Source: Palsa-343 sp036269135
Lineage (GTDB): Bacteria > Acidobacteriota > Terriglobia > Terriglobales > Acidobacteriaceae
Length of the DNA stretch: 64,000 nucleotides
NCBI GenBank assembly: GCA_036269135.1
Contig: DATASQ010000033.1
Span: 62,001-126,000 of the forward strand
Direction: 5' to 3'
In this document: piece after piece, positions 35,981 to 45,400 of the stretch
How positions within the stretch are numbered: position 1 is the first letter of the stretch
Layout: every line of letters starts with the position of its first letter
The notes under the pieces: model-generated
Seen by the model: only the letters and a program-made list of their open reading frames with translations
The model's database searches: none
Told to the model about the DNA's origin: nothing
Program-made: the position numbers and the translations under genes

Positions 35981-36672
35981 ATGGCTCATGTTGAGACCTT
36001 AGAACAGCATGGCACCCACCGACTGATTCCCACCAAATACGCTGCCGAAAGCGTCCTCGAGTCACTCTCGCTCTGCCCGCCCAGGTGATCAGCGATCTCA
36101 CGGAACTGGACGCGGCCACGAACGAGCGAAAAGTTGCGGAGCGCGGCCAGAATGCAGCCATCCCACCAGGTGAATTGTTGTACGGGGTGCCCGAGGCCCC
36201 ATCGTGAATGCCGCCTTCACCCATGCGGCACCCTCCGGAGGGCGCTTCGACGATGCCCGCCGAGGCGCATGGTACGCGGGCGTCGTACTCGACACTTCGG
36301 TCCAGGAGGTGGCGTTTCACAAGAGGCGCTTTCTCAGGGAAGGTCGAATCAAAGGAACGGCTCAGCTTCGACTATGCTGATTTCCTGGCAGACTTCTCCG
36401 GGGAGTTCCACTTCCTCAGTGCAGCGGAACGCAAACGGTGTCTGCGGCCCACCCCGGTGCCCGAGTGTTACGGGCCATCGCAGGCTGTTGCTCGCTCACT
36501 CTTCTACTCCGGATCGAGCGGCATCGTTTATCCCAGCGTCCGGCACGAGGGCGGAACCTGCATCGCATGTTTTCGCCCGGCGTTGATCTTCCATCCCCGT
36601 CGCGGCAAAGGCTACCGCCTCACACTGGCAGGCGGCGATGAGCGGATCCAAGCTCAGAAAGTCCCCCTCTAA
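35981..36672 (+). pseudogene. RES-domain toxin, frameshifted
   Basis: Translation across three frames rebuilds a RES toxin. It opens with THRLIPTKYAAESVLESL (ATG 35981), then ISDLTELDAATNERKVAE and GELLYGVPEAP, then IVNAAFTHAAPSGGRFDDARRGAWYAG ... VAFHKRRFL, and finally FDYADFLADFSGEFHFL ... GSSGIVYPSVRHEGGTCIACFRP. Frame changes are needed near 36060, 36200 and 36355. RES toxins break down NAD+, and the conserved Arg, Tyr, Glu and Ser positions are spread across the pieces, so no working product is expected. The last piece (36208-36672) is the longest single frame. The antitoxin upstream is still largely open. Confidence 0.82.
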
Positions 36673-36767
36673 TCGCTCCACCTCCCGGGAATGACGGGCC
36701 GCAACTGCGGAGTCTTCAAAAGTACGCGAAGCCCGTTTCTATCCAACTGGAGTTTGGGGCTGATTGC

Positions 36768-37406
36768 TCAGGCGTAAGGCGTGCCTGCCAATGCAGCTTT
36801 TGCGCCCAGGGTTCCCTTATCAACAAGCGCGAGAAAGACGGCCTTGGCTTTTTTCGAGTTTCGACTCTGCCGAAAGGTTTGATGGGCCTGGATAAAGGCT
36901 ACGGTCCATGTCGCCAGCAGCAGACCGGCCGCCAGATGGGCATCCGGATCGGCCGGTTCTCGCCCAACCGAGGCAGATAGTGCTTCTGTCAGGACCTGCG
37001 CGAGCTCATCGCGTATTTCCCTGGCTCGCGCCACGAGCCTTTCGCTGCGCTCGACCGTTTCAACAAAGCTGCGACTCTCAGCAGAAAAATCGACGTAAGG
37101 CGCCTTTTCGCTGATGAGCCGGTGAGTCAGCAGCCGTAATGTCTCGATCGGAGGGATGCGGGAATCCCGCTGCCGCAAGGCCTCGCGCAGCATTGCGCGG
37201 ACTTCCTCCTCACGATCGAAGAACATGTCCTCCTTGCGGGGGAAATGGTTGAAGACCGTCATCCGCCCAACATCGGCGGCGGTCGCGATTTCATCCACCG
37301 TCACATTGTCGAAGCTTCTCTCCCGGAAAAGGCGGTCGGCAACCACGGAGATCGCTCGTCTGGTGGCGAGGCGCTTGCGGGATCGGCGGTCGGATGGCAT
37401 GGACAT
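36768..37406 (-). CDS. TetR-family transcriptional regulator
   Basis: 212 residues from ATG 37406 (a second ATG at 37400 is equally possible). The frame stays open far upstream, but that stretch lies antisense to the next gene and carries no domain. The N-terminal helix-turn-helix is typical: ATRRAISVVADRLFRERSFDNVTVDEIATAADVGRMTVFNHFPRKEDMFF. The C-terminal ligand domain ends in KAALAGTPYA. It is divergent from a quinone-oxidoreductase-like gene, with palindromic TGTAC sites between. It is therefore expected to repress itself and that gene until an electrophile or quinone-like ligand binds. The ligand is unknown. Confidence 0.9.
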   Translation of the reverse strand: MSMPSDRRSRKRLATRRAISVVADRLFRERSFDNVTVDEIATAADVGRMTVFNHFPRKEDMFFDREEEVRAMLREALRQRDSRIPPIETLRLLTHRLISEKAPYVDFSAESRSFVETVERSERLVARAREIRDELAQVLTEALSASVGREPADPDAHLAAGLLLATWTVAFIQAHQTFRQSRNSKKAKAVFLALVDKGTLGAKAALAGTPYA

Positions 37407-37424
37407 TCGCTCTTGACAGTGTAG

Positions 37425-37480
37425 ATGTACTGAGTACATATTGGTAGTGTGTACTGGATACAGGTATGGACTCGGTACAT
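37425..37480. promoter_or_regulatory. Repeated palindromic operators between tetR-like and oxidoreductase genes
   Basis: A perfect 15-base palindrome ATGTACTGAGTACAT at 37425-37439 is followed by two degenerate copies: TGTACTGGATACA at 37450-37462, and ATGGACTCGGTACAT at 37466-37480. Centres are 24 and 17 bp apart. Position and symmetry fit binding sites for the divergent TetR regulator. Confidence 0.7.
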
Positions 37481-37493
37481 TAAGGAGAGATTC

Positions 37494-38414
37494 ATGAAGG
37501 CGATTCAGTTCAGCGAATACGGCGGACCGGAGGTCCTCCATGTGGTCGAGATCGATGAGCCGCATGCAGGCCCGGGTCAGGTGCGGATCGCAGTCCGGGC
37601 CGCCGGGGTTAACCCGTCGGACTGGAAAGACCGTGCCGGAGATGCCCGGGATTCCGAGCCGGTTCCCTTGCCCTCGGGAGTCGGCTTCGAGGCCTCGGGC
37701 ATCGTGGACGAGGTCGGTGCAGGTGTTTCCAACGTTTCGCCCGGGGACTCCGTCTTCGGCTATGGCCGAAATGCGGTGGCCGAGTATGCGGTTCTCACGC
37801 ACTGGGCGCAGAAGCCGAAGAATGTGTCGTTCAACGTCGCTGGTGGCCTTCCTGTAGTCGCCGAGACCGCATGGCGCTGTCTTGAGCAGGTTGGCGTCGA
37901 GCCGGGCGAGACACTTCTCGTGAGCGGCGCGGCAGGCGGCATTGGCTCGGCAGTTGTGCAATTGGCGCACCTTCGCGGGATCACCGTAATCGGGACGGCG
38001 AGCGAGGCGAAGCACGACTATTTGCGCGGGCTTGGCGCCATCCCGACTCCCTACGGATCGGGCCTGGCGAAACGCGTGAGCGAGCTTGCGCCCGGGGGTG
38101 TGGACCTCGCTCTCGATCTCGCCGGCTCGGGCATCATCCCGGAGTTGATCGAAATCGCCGGCGATCCAGCTCGTGTGCTTTCAGCCGCCGATCTATCGGC
38201 TCCGCAGTATGGCGCGAAGTTTTGCTACGGTCCGCCGAAGAATCCTGAGCGGGTCTTTGCAGAAGTGGCTCGCCTTTGTTCCGAGGGGCGATTTCGTTTG
38301 CATGTGGAACAGATCTTTCCGCTTGAACGAACAGCAGAGGCGCAGGAACTCAGCGCCAGGGGGCACGTCACGGGCAAGCTCATCATTTCTGTTGCACGGT
38401 CCCGGGAGGGATGA
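37494..38414 (+). CDS. Zinc-free NADP-dependent oxidoreductase, quinone-reductase-like (MDR superfamily)
   Basis: A 306-residue medium-chain reductase; ATG 37494 has AAGGAGAG five bases upstream. The GroES-like N-terminus reads MKAIQFSEYGGPEVL and VRAAGVNPSDWKDR, with no catalytic-zinc Cys/His set. The Rossmann fold is VSGAAGGIGSAVVQLAHLRG near residue 142. The C-terminal LHVEQIFPLERTAEAQEL and GKLIISV are typical of quinone oxidoreductases. The likely reaction is NADPH-dependent reduction of quinones or enones in the cytoplasm. It heads a likely operon with an SDR remnant and a Tet-type MFS exporter, all under the divergent TetR regulator. This layout suits a detoxify-and-export module. Confidence 0.9.
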   Translation: MKAIQFSEYGGPEVLHVVEIDEPHAGPGQVRIAVRAAGVNPSDWKDRAGDARDSEPVPLPSGVGFEASGIVDEVGAGVSNVSPGDSVFGYGRNAVAEYAVLTHWAQKPKNVSFNVAGGLPVVAETAWRCLEQVGVEPGETLLVSGAAGGIGSAVVQLAHLRGITVIGTASEAKHDYLRGLGAIPTPYGSGLAKRVSELAPGGVDLALDLAGSGIIPELIEIAGDPARVLSAADLSAPQYGAKFCYGPPKNPERVFAEVARLCSEGRFRLHVEQIFPLERTAEAQELSARGHVTGKLIISVARSREG

Positions 38415-38417
38415 AGA

Positions 38418-38584
38418 ATGAAATCGAAGATAGCCCTGGTCACCGGCGTAAGTCGCCCGCTCGGCCTGGGATTTCCCCGGCCGAAGCCGCCAGGGGCGTC
38501 ATCTGGGCAGCAACTCTCGCCGCGAGCGGGCCCACCGGCGGGTTCTTTTTCGACGGCAAGCCGGTGAGTTCAGCTCCACAATGA
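38418..38584 (+). pseudogene. SDR oxidoreductase reduced to its two ends
   Basis: ATG 38418 begins a short-chain dehydrogenase N-terminus (MKSKIALVTGVSRPLGLG), with the nucleotide-binding start intact. About 55 bases on, in another frame, follows a typical SDR C-terminus (SPAEAARGVIWAATLAASGPTGGFFFDGKPV) ending at 38584. Its stop overlaps the ATG of the next gene (ATGA). Around 600 bases of the middle, including the Ser-Tyr-Lys site, are missing. The remnant keeps the original spacing to both neighbours, which suggests an internal deletion in a former three-gene operon. Confidence 0.75.
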
Positions 38585-39813
38585 ACAGACCTCTCGTCGT
38601 TATCTACGCCACCGTTGCGCTCGATGCCATTGGCATCGGCCTGATTTTCCCGATTCTCCCGCGGCTTCTCGAAGATGTAACGCATACCAGGAATGTCGCG
38701 CCCTATATCGGGATCATGATCGCGCTCTATGCGGTCATGCAGTTCCTCTTTGCGCCCGTATTGGGCGCTTTGAGCGACAGACTCGGCAGACGTCCCGTGC
38801 TGCTCATCTCCCTGATGGGCGCGGCGATCAATTATGTCGTCATGGCGTTCGCGCCGCAGCTCTGGATGCTGCTGCTCGCACGTGCCATCGCCGGCCTGAC
38901 CAGCGCTAATGTTTCCGTGGCAACGGCCTACATTACTGACATCTCGCCCGAGGACACGCGCGCGCGCCGCTTTGGCCTGTTCAATGCCATGTTTGGCATC
39001 GGCTTCATCATCGGACCGGTTCTCGGCGGACTGCTCGGCGATTATTGGCTGCGTCTCCCGTTCGTCGCCGCCGCCCTGCTGAACGGCTGCAATCTACTGT
39101 TGGCTTTGTTCATCCTGCCGGAGTCTCACACACCGACGCGCGAGAAGATCGATCTGGCGGCGCTCAACCCGATTCGGCCGCTGCGCTGGGTCGTCTCGAT
39201 GAAGGGGCTTCTGCCGATTGTCTTCGTATTTTTCATCCTGAGCGGCGCTGGCGAAGTCTACGGCACCTGCTGGGCACTATGGGGGTTCGACACGTTCCGC
39301 TGGAATGGCTTCTGGATTGGCCTCTCGCTGGGCGCGTTCGGTGTGTGCCAAACGCTGGTGCAGGCCCTCCTGCCTGGCCCGGCGACCGAACTGCTTGGCG
39401 AACGTTGGGCCGTTCTTGTCGGAATTGCCTGCTCCTGCGTCGCTCTTGTCGTGCTGGCTTTCGCCACCCGGAGCTGGATCGTTTTCGCCATCATGCCCAT
39501 CTTCGCGCTCACGGGCATCGGCACGCCGGCGCTTCAGGCCCTGGCGACTCGGCTGGTTGACGCCGCCCGCCAGGGCCAGTTGCAGGGCGTACTGGCATCG
39601 GCTGTAAGCCTGGCGTCCATCGTGGCGCCACTCGCTTTCTCGACCTTCTACTTTGTCGTCCAGAAGCAGTGGCCCGGAGCCATCTGGCTCTCGGTGGTCG
39701 TCATTTACGTGATCGCAATCCCGCTGGTCTTTGTCAGTACCCAGACAGGCCGTCGCAGGCAGTCTGGGTTCGCGAAGACCCCGATGCATTGTCGGAGCAC
39801 AGATATATCCTGA
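38581..39813 (+). CDS. Tet/TCR-type MFS efflux transporter
   Basis: A 410-residue inner-membrane protein with twelve predicted transmembrane helices. The start is of the TetA type (ATVALDAIGIGLIFPILPRLL). MFS motif A is GALSDRLGRRPVLLISL between helices 2 and 3, and motif C-like glycines lie in FGIGFIIGPVLGG. It probably works as a proton-driven drug or small-molecule exporter. ATG 38581 overlaps the end of the SDR remnant by four bases, so translation was originally coupled. The neighbouring TetR regulator and oxidoreductase suggest it exports the same compounds that induce the operon. The name 'tetracycline' should not be assumed; many such proteins export other compounds. Confidence 0.9.
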   Translation: MNRPLVVIYATVALDAIGIGLIFPILPRLLEDVTHTRNVAPYIGIMIALYAVMQFLFAPVLGALSDRLGRRPVLLISLMGAAINYVVMAFAPQLWMLLLARAIAGLTSANVSVATAYITDISPEDTRARRFGLFNAMFGIGFIIGPVLGGLLGDYWLRLPFVAAALLNGCNLLLALFILPESHTPTREKIDLAALNPIRPLRWVVSMKGLLPIVFVFFILSGAGEVYGTCWALWGFDTFRWNGFWIGLSLGAFGVCQTLVQALLPGPATELLGERWAVLVGIACSCVALVVLAFATRSWIVFAIMPIFALTGIGTPALQALATRLVDAARQGQLQGVLASAVSLASIVAPLAFSTFYFVVQKQWPGAIWLSVVVIYVIAIPLVFVSTQTGRRRQSGFAKTPMHCRSTDIS

Positions 39814-39987
39814 GCATCGCTTATTCCGGCAATGGTGTCGGCAGGCCCTGGGTGAGCGAACCCTTTGGACGTACAGCCGCCATGCCCTCCAAGTGGCCAC
39901 GCCCAGGGGATGCCTTCAAGAGCACGCAATGCCCGTCAGACGTCGACGTGACATTCCTGGACCGTAGCTGACTCGCATCGGGATTCA

Positions 39988-40015
39988 ACGAGTGGACTGG
40001 CGATGATCCACTCGT
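39988..40015. terminator. Inverted repeat in convergent spacer
   Basis: ACGAGTGGA, ten-base loop, TCCACTCGT: a perfect 9-bp stem between the convergent exporter and response-regulator genes. No T run follows on either strand, so it may act as a weak bidirectional terminator only. Confidence 0.4.
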
Positions 40016-40045
40016 GAAGAACGCAGGTTGGTCCGAAGCGGTTTC

Positions 40046-40675
40046 TTAGCTCATGCTCAGGATTCCACGGCGCATCGCGATGAGCACCGCATCAAGGCGG
40101 TCGTTTGCGCCCAGCTTCGAGAGAATGTTTCTCATGTGTCCTTTGACGGTGTCCTCCGATATATTCAGCGTGTCGGCAACGCACTTGTTTGACCGGCCGC
40201 CGGCAATGGTCTGGAGCACCTCGACCTCTCGAGGAGACAGCTCATCGGAGCTGAAATACTTCGTCATTTCCGATGCAACTTCTTGCGGGACGCACCGCTG
40301 ACCCTCATGAACGCGCCGAATGGTCTGAATGAGCTCTTTTCGCAGCATTGTTTTAAGCAGGTATCCCACGGCGCCGGCCCTGAATGCGCGAGTCGCCTGA
40401 AAATCACCCTGGTAGGTTGTCAGGACCACGCACCGCGCTCGCGGATACATTCCGCAGATAGTCCGGATCGCTTCCACTCCATCGACGACGGGCATTTTGA
40501 GATCGATGAGGGCTACATCGGGCTTATGCTTGCGAAAAGCCTCGATCGCTTCTGAGCCATTGGTAGCCTCGGCGATCAACTCAATGCCTGGAGTTGAATC
40601 GATGGTGCGAGCGACTCCGTCGAGAATAAGGGGGTGGTCGTCCGCGCAGAGTACTCGGATCGATGCTGTATCCAT
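40046..40675 (-). CDS. NarL/FixJ-family response regulator
   Basis: A 209-residue regulator. ATG 40675 has AAAGGAGC eight bases upstream; a longer frame to 40756 lacks support. The receiver domain has acidic D12-D13, phosphoacceptor D58 in VALIDLKMPVVDG, Thr in VVLTTYQGD and Lys in YLLKTM. The C-terminal LuxR-type helix-turn-helix is SPREVEVLQTIAGGRSNKCVADTLNISEDTVKGHMRNILSKLGA. The natural partner is a HisKA_3 kinase, and the nearest is the propeller kinase at 42452-45544, about 1.8 kb away. A broken close homologue lies at 59094-59765. Target genes are not evident. Confidence 0.92.
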   Translation of the reverse strand: MDTASIRVLCADDHPLILDGVARTIDSTPGIELIAEATNGSEAIEAFRKHKPDVALIDLKMPVVDGVEAIRTICGMYPRARCVVLTTYQGDFQATRAFRAGAVGYLLKTMLRKELIQTIRRVHEGQRCVPQEVASEMTKYFSSDELSPREVEVLQTIAGGRSNKCVADTLNISEDTVKGHMRNILSKLGANDRLDAVLIAMRRGILSMS

Positions 40676-41040
40676 TGGAATCGCTCCTTTGATTCCGGAC
40701 AAACTGATGAGAAATGGAAGGCCCGACAGGTTCAGGGGAGGTGGCCTGTCGGCCACCGTGGACCTAAATTACCACGGAACGCCGCAATCCGAACGACACC
40801 TTAGGGGGGGCCCGCAGGATTTCTGTGGTCGTGGTCTTCCCATGTCCTTCCTGTGCTGCGCAATATTTCCCGACGCGTCTGGATCCGATTCGGCATTGCC
40901 GACCATGACACTAAAGTGCTGTCAGGTCGCAAGCACAACGGAGCTTTTGCGAGATCGGAAGTGGCCATACGTTGTGTTCAGGATGCACGTGGCGGGCGCG
41001 AGGCCCGAAACGAGCTGCCGCATCAACCGGAGGATAAAAC
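40676..41040. other. Divergent spacer between regulator and hydrolase
   Basis: About 365 bases without a supported gene. An inverted repeat GGCCCGACAGG / CCTGTCGGCC (40720-40753, one bulged base) lies near the regulator end. The hydrolase ribosome-binding site GGAGG is just before 41041. Confidence 0.4.
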
Positions 41041-41721
41041 ATGACCAAAAACGTCGTACTCGTACACGGCGCATGGGCTGACGGTTCCAGCTGGAGCAAG
41101 ATCATTCCAATCCTGCAGTCAGCAGGGCTGCATGTAGCCAGCGCGCAACATCCGCTGTCCTCGCTTGAGGAGGACGTAGCCGCGACCAATCGCATTGTGA
41201 ATGCACAGGACGGTCCAGTTCTCCTCGTCGGCCATTCCTATGGCGGTGCCATCATTACGGTGGCCGGCGAAAACTCAAAGGTTGCGGGTATGGTTTACGT
41301 TGCCGCATTTGCCCCGGATAAAGACGAAACCTTAGCCGGCATGGCTCAGCCATACGGACCCACCCCCGCCTTTTCGGAACTCCAGCCGATCGATGACGGC
41401 TTTCTGCTTCTTACGCGCAAGGGGGTGAAGGAGTGCTTTGCGCAGGACCTCACCCCGGAAGAGCAGGAAATGCTGGTAGTGACGCAGGGGGCCACCCAGA
41501 GCGCGATCCTCGGAACTCCGATTCCGTCGGCGGCCTGGCATGAGAAGCCGAGCTGGTTTGTCGTGGCGGAGAACGACCGCACAATTTCGCCCGAACAGGA
41601 ACGGGTGACGGCGAAACGCATGGGGGCGAAAGTGCTGGCTCTCCCGACCAGCCACGTTGCGATGCTGGCGAAGCCGAAAGAGGTCGCGCAGTTCATCATC
41701 GAAGCGGCAGAGTCACACTGA
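41041..41721 (+). CDS. Alpha/beta hydrolase
   Basis: A 226-residue cytoplasmic hydrolase with the oxyanion-side motif VVLVHGAWADGSSW, nucleophile elbow GHSYGG with Ser66, and the C-terminal His in LPTSHVAMLAKPKEVA. It resembles small esterases of the salicylate-esterase/hydroxynitrile-lyase-like group. The substrate is unknown. A GGAGG ribosome-binding site lies just upstream. An exported paralogue with nearly the same core is at 48008-48811. A complex hairpin region follows the stop. Confidence 0.9.
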   Translation: MTKNVVLVHGAWADGSSWSKIIPILQSAGLHVASAQHPLSSLEEDVAATNRIVNAQDGPVLLVGHSYGGAIITVAGENSKVAGMVYVAAFAPDKDETLAGMAQPYGPTPAFSELQPIDDGFLLLTRKGVKECFAQDLTPEEQEMLVVTQGATQSAILGTPIPSAAWHEKPSWFVVAENDRTISPEQERVTAKRMGAKVLALPTSHVAMLAKPKEVAQFIIEAAESH

Positions 41722-41727
41722 AAACTG

Positions 41728-41767
41728 GCCCGGCGTTCCGGCTGAGCTGTGCACGCCGGGCACAGCT
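41728..41767 (+). repeat. Two mutually exclusive hairpins
   Basis: GCCCGGCGT (41728-41736) pairs perfectly with ACGCCGGGC (41753-41761). AGCTGTGC (41745-41752) pairs perfectly with GCACAGCT (41760-41767). The two stems share bases 41760-41761 and each runs through the loop or arm of the other, so they compete. There is no T run. Confidence 0.4.
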
Positions 41768-41840
41768 ATCGAGAGCCGGAGCCTGCTGAAGTTGGCTCCG
41801 GGAACAGTTGTCCGGTCACGAGCGATCGGCAAGAAAATTC

Positions 41841-42389
41841 ATGGGAACTCTCAGGATCTCGAGCACCGGCATGCAGAACCACACTTCACGGTTTGCCGCC
41901 GCAGTCATGATCGCCACTGGTGCCGCCGCAATTGCGCTGCCATTTTTCGCGGGTATCGGCCTTTCAATTGCCGTTGGGATTCTGATGATCGTTACAGGCA
42001 TCGCGTACGAATCTGTAGCGATCAGTACCCGCGGAACCGGCGTGATGCTGTGGCGACTCCTGGTGGGTATCGCGTTTTTAGCGTCGGGACTTTACCTGGT
42101 GATCCATCCGGCGCTCGGACTGCTCTCGCTCACACTGGCGCTCGCGATTCTCTTTGCGATCGAAGGCGCCGGAGAGCTCGCCGCGTATTTTTCGGTCAGG
42201 AGCTTTCGCGGATCGACGTGGCTCCTGCTTAACGCCCTGGTAACGCTCTGGTTGGGATTCATGATCTGGCGAGGCTGGCCCATCAGTTCGACGTGGGCTG
42301 CGGGTACAATTCTCGGCGTCGATCTGATCACCAGCGGCGCGGCATTCCTGACGTTTTCACCTGTGAACCGCTTTGCACCGGCGGTCTGA
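41841..42389 (+). CDS. HdeD-family membrane protein (DUF308)
   Basis: 182 residues from ATG 41841; 41808 and 41871 are other in-frame starts and the ribosome-binding site is weak. Six hydrophobic segments in the HdeD pattern are visible: FAAAVMIATGAAAIALPFFAG, SIAVGILMIVTGIAYE, LWRLLVGIAFLASGLYLVI, LGLLSLTLALAILFAIEGAGEL, LLLNALVTLWLGFMIW and AGTILGVDLITSGAAFLTF. In enterobacteria HdeD is an acid-stress membrane protein of unclear mechanism. Here it lies between a hydrolase and a sensor kinase, consistent with a stress role, but this is inference. Confidence 0.85.
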   Translation: MGTLRISSTGMQNHTSRFAAAVMIATGAAAIALPFFAGIGLSIAVGILMIVTGIAYESVAISTRGTGVMLWRLLVGIAFLASGLYLVIHPALGLLSLTLALAILFAIEGAGELAAYFSVRSFRGSTWLLLNALVTLWLGFMIWRGWPISSTWAAGTILGVDLITSGAAFLTFSPVNRFAPAV

Positions 42390-42451
42390 GGTTATAATCC
42401 CGGACACTGGTCCACCAGCGAAACTGGTCTCGTCATTACAAGGAAAGTGAT

Positions 42452-45400
42452 TTGCTGCAGCATCGTTTTCACGCCTTGCGCCGATGCGTCAGGAGCGCCC
42501 GCGCTCCAGGCCTGGCGACAGCCTGTATGTTGCTCGTTTCCGTCGCGCCACTACGGAGCCAGACGCTTCCCCTCAGTCTTGCCCAGTTGGATCATGCGTC
42601 GTGGAATACCCGGCAGGGAGCGCCTCGCGGCATCAAGCGTATCCAGCAGGATCCCGACGGTACGCTCTGGCTGGGCACCGATGCCGGCCTCTACAACTTC
42701 GATGGAATCCACTTCAGCCTTTTTCAGCCTGCCGCCTCGGATCGGCCTCTCCCCGGCACCGTGATTCGATGCTTGTACGTTTCAGACTCGGGAACACTTT
42801 GGGCTGGTTTCGGTCTTGGAGGAATAGCGGAGATCCGGCATCACAAAGTGATCCGAGTGTACGGAGAAAGCGAACGGCTTCCGAGAGCAGAAGTATCGCA
42901 GGTCCTTGAGTCGCCGGATCACACGATCTTAGCCATTGTTCGACAGCAGCTTTTTCGGCTTCGTTCCGGCGTATGGACTCAATTCGAGAATAGTGCCGCG
43001 CTGAACAGCGAGGACGTTCGCCAGGCATTCTACGATCGTTCCGGGGTGTTGTGGGTAGCAACGCTGCAGTCCGTTTGGTGTCTTCCCCCGAACCAGGACA
43101 CCTTTCAGAAAACACGCGAGAAAGGAGGCTTCGTCGCGCACTTCGCACAGGCGCCGGATGGCGGCATCTGGATGTTCACGTTCCACCCCAGCCCCGAGCC
43201 AGCTTCGATTCGGCGCCTGCAGGTGGGAAGGTTCGCCCACAGTCCGGTATCCTCCATTTCCGGTAAGTTTAGTGACATGCTGGTCGACAGCCAGCAGTTT
43301 TTTTGGCTCGCCACATTGAACGGCGTCACCAGAAACAGGTTGTACCCGTTGCCCGATTCGGCGAGTTCCACAAGCTCAGCCAGGACAGCAGGACGCGATT
43401 CGTTCACTCACGTGGACGGTTTAACTTCAGACGCAACATTCTCCATTTTGAGCGATCGATTTGGCGACATATGGGTAGGAACGGCGACTGGCCTGGACCG
43501 TTTCCGCAAACCCATTCTGGTCCCTCACCCCAGTAAGCAGATCTCCGTTGAACAACACATCGCGTTGACCATTTGCCCTTCAGGGCAGATATGGGTGGCC
43601 AGCGAGGAATCTCGACTAACCGAGATCAATGATCGCGGATTCAGCCAGACCGGGCCGCCGCTCAGTCCGCAGTTCGCCTATTGCGATCCCCATAATGTCG
43701 TGTGGATTAGTGACCTGAGCGGTCTGCGACGTTATGGCGACGGCCAGGACAAGCTAATTGGGCCTCCTCCGAGAATTCCGCCGTTTGCCCTGCGCCAGGT
43801 CGTCGGCGCTGAGGGTCATCTGTTTGTATCCATATCGAGAAATGGATTGTGGCAATACACCGGAGTCTGGTCCCGAATCGAAGTGCACGGTTTCCCCGAT
43901 ATAACGCCGATTGTGATGTTCGAGAGCGCCCGCCACCAGCTTTGGGCGGGTTTTGTCGATGGCCGGGTCGGTGTGATCGAGAGCAACTCCTCCGGCCAGA
44001 CATTTAGTCTTGCCGATACCGGACTTTCAGGGGAAGTTACGGCACTTGCCGGTACGAGTTTCGGCATGATGGCGGCACGAACGAACGGCCTGGCTATCCT
44101 TCAGCATGGAACATTCCAAAAGCTTTTGTTTGACGCGCCCGCGGATGCCGTCGGTGTCTCGGGAATCCTCCAGGATACACACAATGATCTTTGGCTCAAC
44201 TCCGTCAACGGCATCATCAGGGTCGCGGGCTCGGAGATCGAAAAAGCTCTGGCCGAGCCGGCTCATCGAATAGAAGCAGTACGCTTCCATGATGCCGGCA
44301 TCACCGGACCCGCGCCAACTATCTTTGGAATTCCAACCGCCGCGAGAGGAGCCGATGGGAGATTCTGGTTCGTCAACTCGAACACCGTTGTATCCGTTGA
44401 TCCCGAAGCCTCTCGCAATTCCGAGCAATTGCCGATTCTCCAGTCCCCGGCGCTCACGGTGGATGGGAACCCGATGGCTGCGAACCACGCCATAGCGCAC
44501 GGCGGCCACACGATCCGAATCGGATATCTCGGAGTTTACCTTCCGGCGCCCGACGATGTCCGCTATCGCGCCAGACTGGAGGGTCTCGACAGTGACTGGC
44601 AGGACATGGCATCTCGCCCGGAGGCCGTATTCACGAACCTCCGTCCGGGATCGTACCGATTCCATGTGGAGGCTTCGAACGATGGGCAGACCTGGACGCC
44701 CGATGATGACTCTTTGGCCTTTGAGCTTCTTCCGTCGTTCTATCAAACTCGCGAGTTCCTGGTGCTTTGCATCTTCGTTGCGGCCGGAATCGTCTGGTTC
44801 GGTTTGCAGTTCCGAGTCCGCCAGATCACCCGCGCTATAAGAGCGCGAGCAGAGGAGCGAGCGGATGAACGCGTTCGCATAGCGCGCGACCTGCATGACA
44901 CGCTTCTGCAGGGCGTTCAGGGACTTATGCTGCGGTTCAACGTCGTCGCGGAAAGCCTTCCTCGTGAGAGTAAGACCCGCGCAATGCTCGATGGCGCCCT
45001 GGACAGCGCGGATCAGATCATCGTCGAAGGGCGCGATCGCGTGGCTCAACTACGCGCGGATGGTGGAGGAATCGATTCCTCGCGAACTGTATCGGAGGAT
45101 CTTCTCGCACTCGGCTTGAGCCTCAACCCGCATCACGCAGTGGCCTTCTCTGTAAAGACGCTCGGCAATGTCACTGCATTCCATCCGAACGCATTCGCGG
45201 ATATTTACGATATCGCCCGTGAGGCGCTGATCAATGCTTTTCGGCATTCTCAGGCTACGGTCATTGAAATTGAGCTATCGTTCGACCCAAAGGTCTTTTC
45301 ACTGATATGCAGGGACAACGGCCGGGGTATTGAAAGCCGGATACTGGCGGAGGGCCGCAAAGACAATCACTGGGGCCTCGTCGGCATGAGAGAACGCGCG

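Noticed and set aside
37407..38015. Extension of the TetR frame to a 415-residue protein
   Set aside because: The added 200 residues are antisense to the oxidoreductase gene and show no domain; the HTH begins just after ATG 37406.
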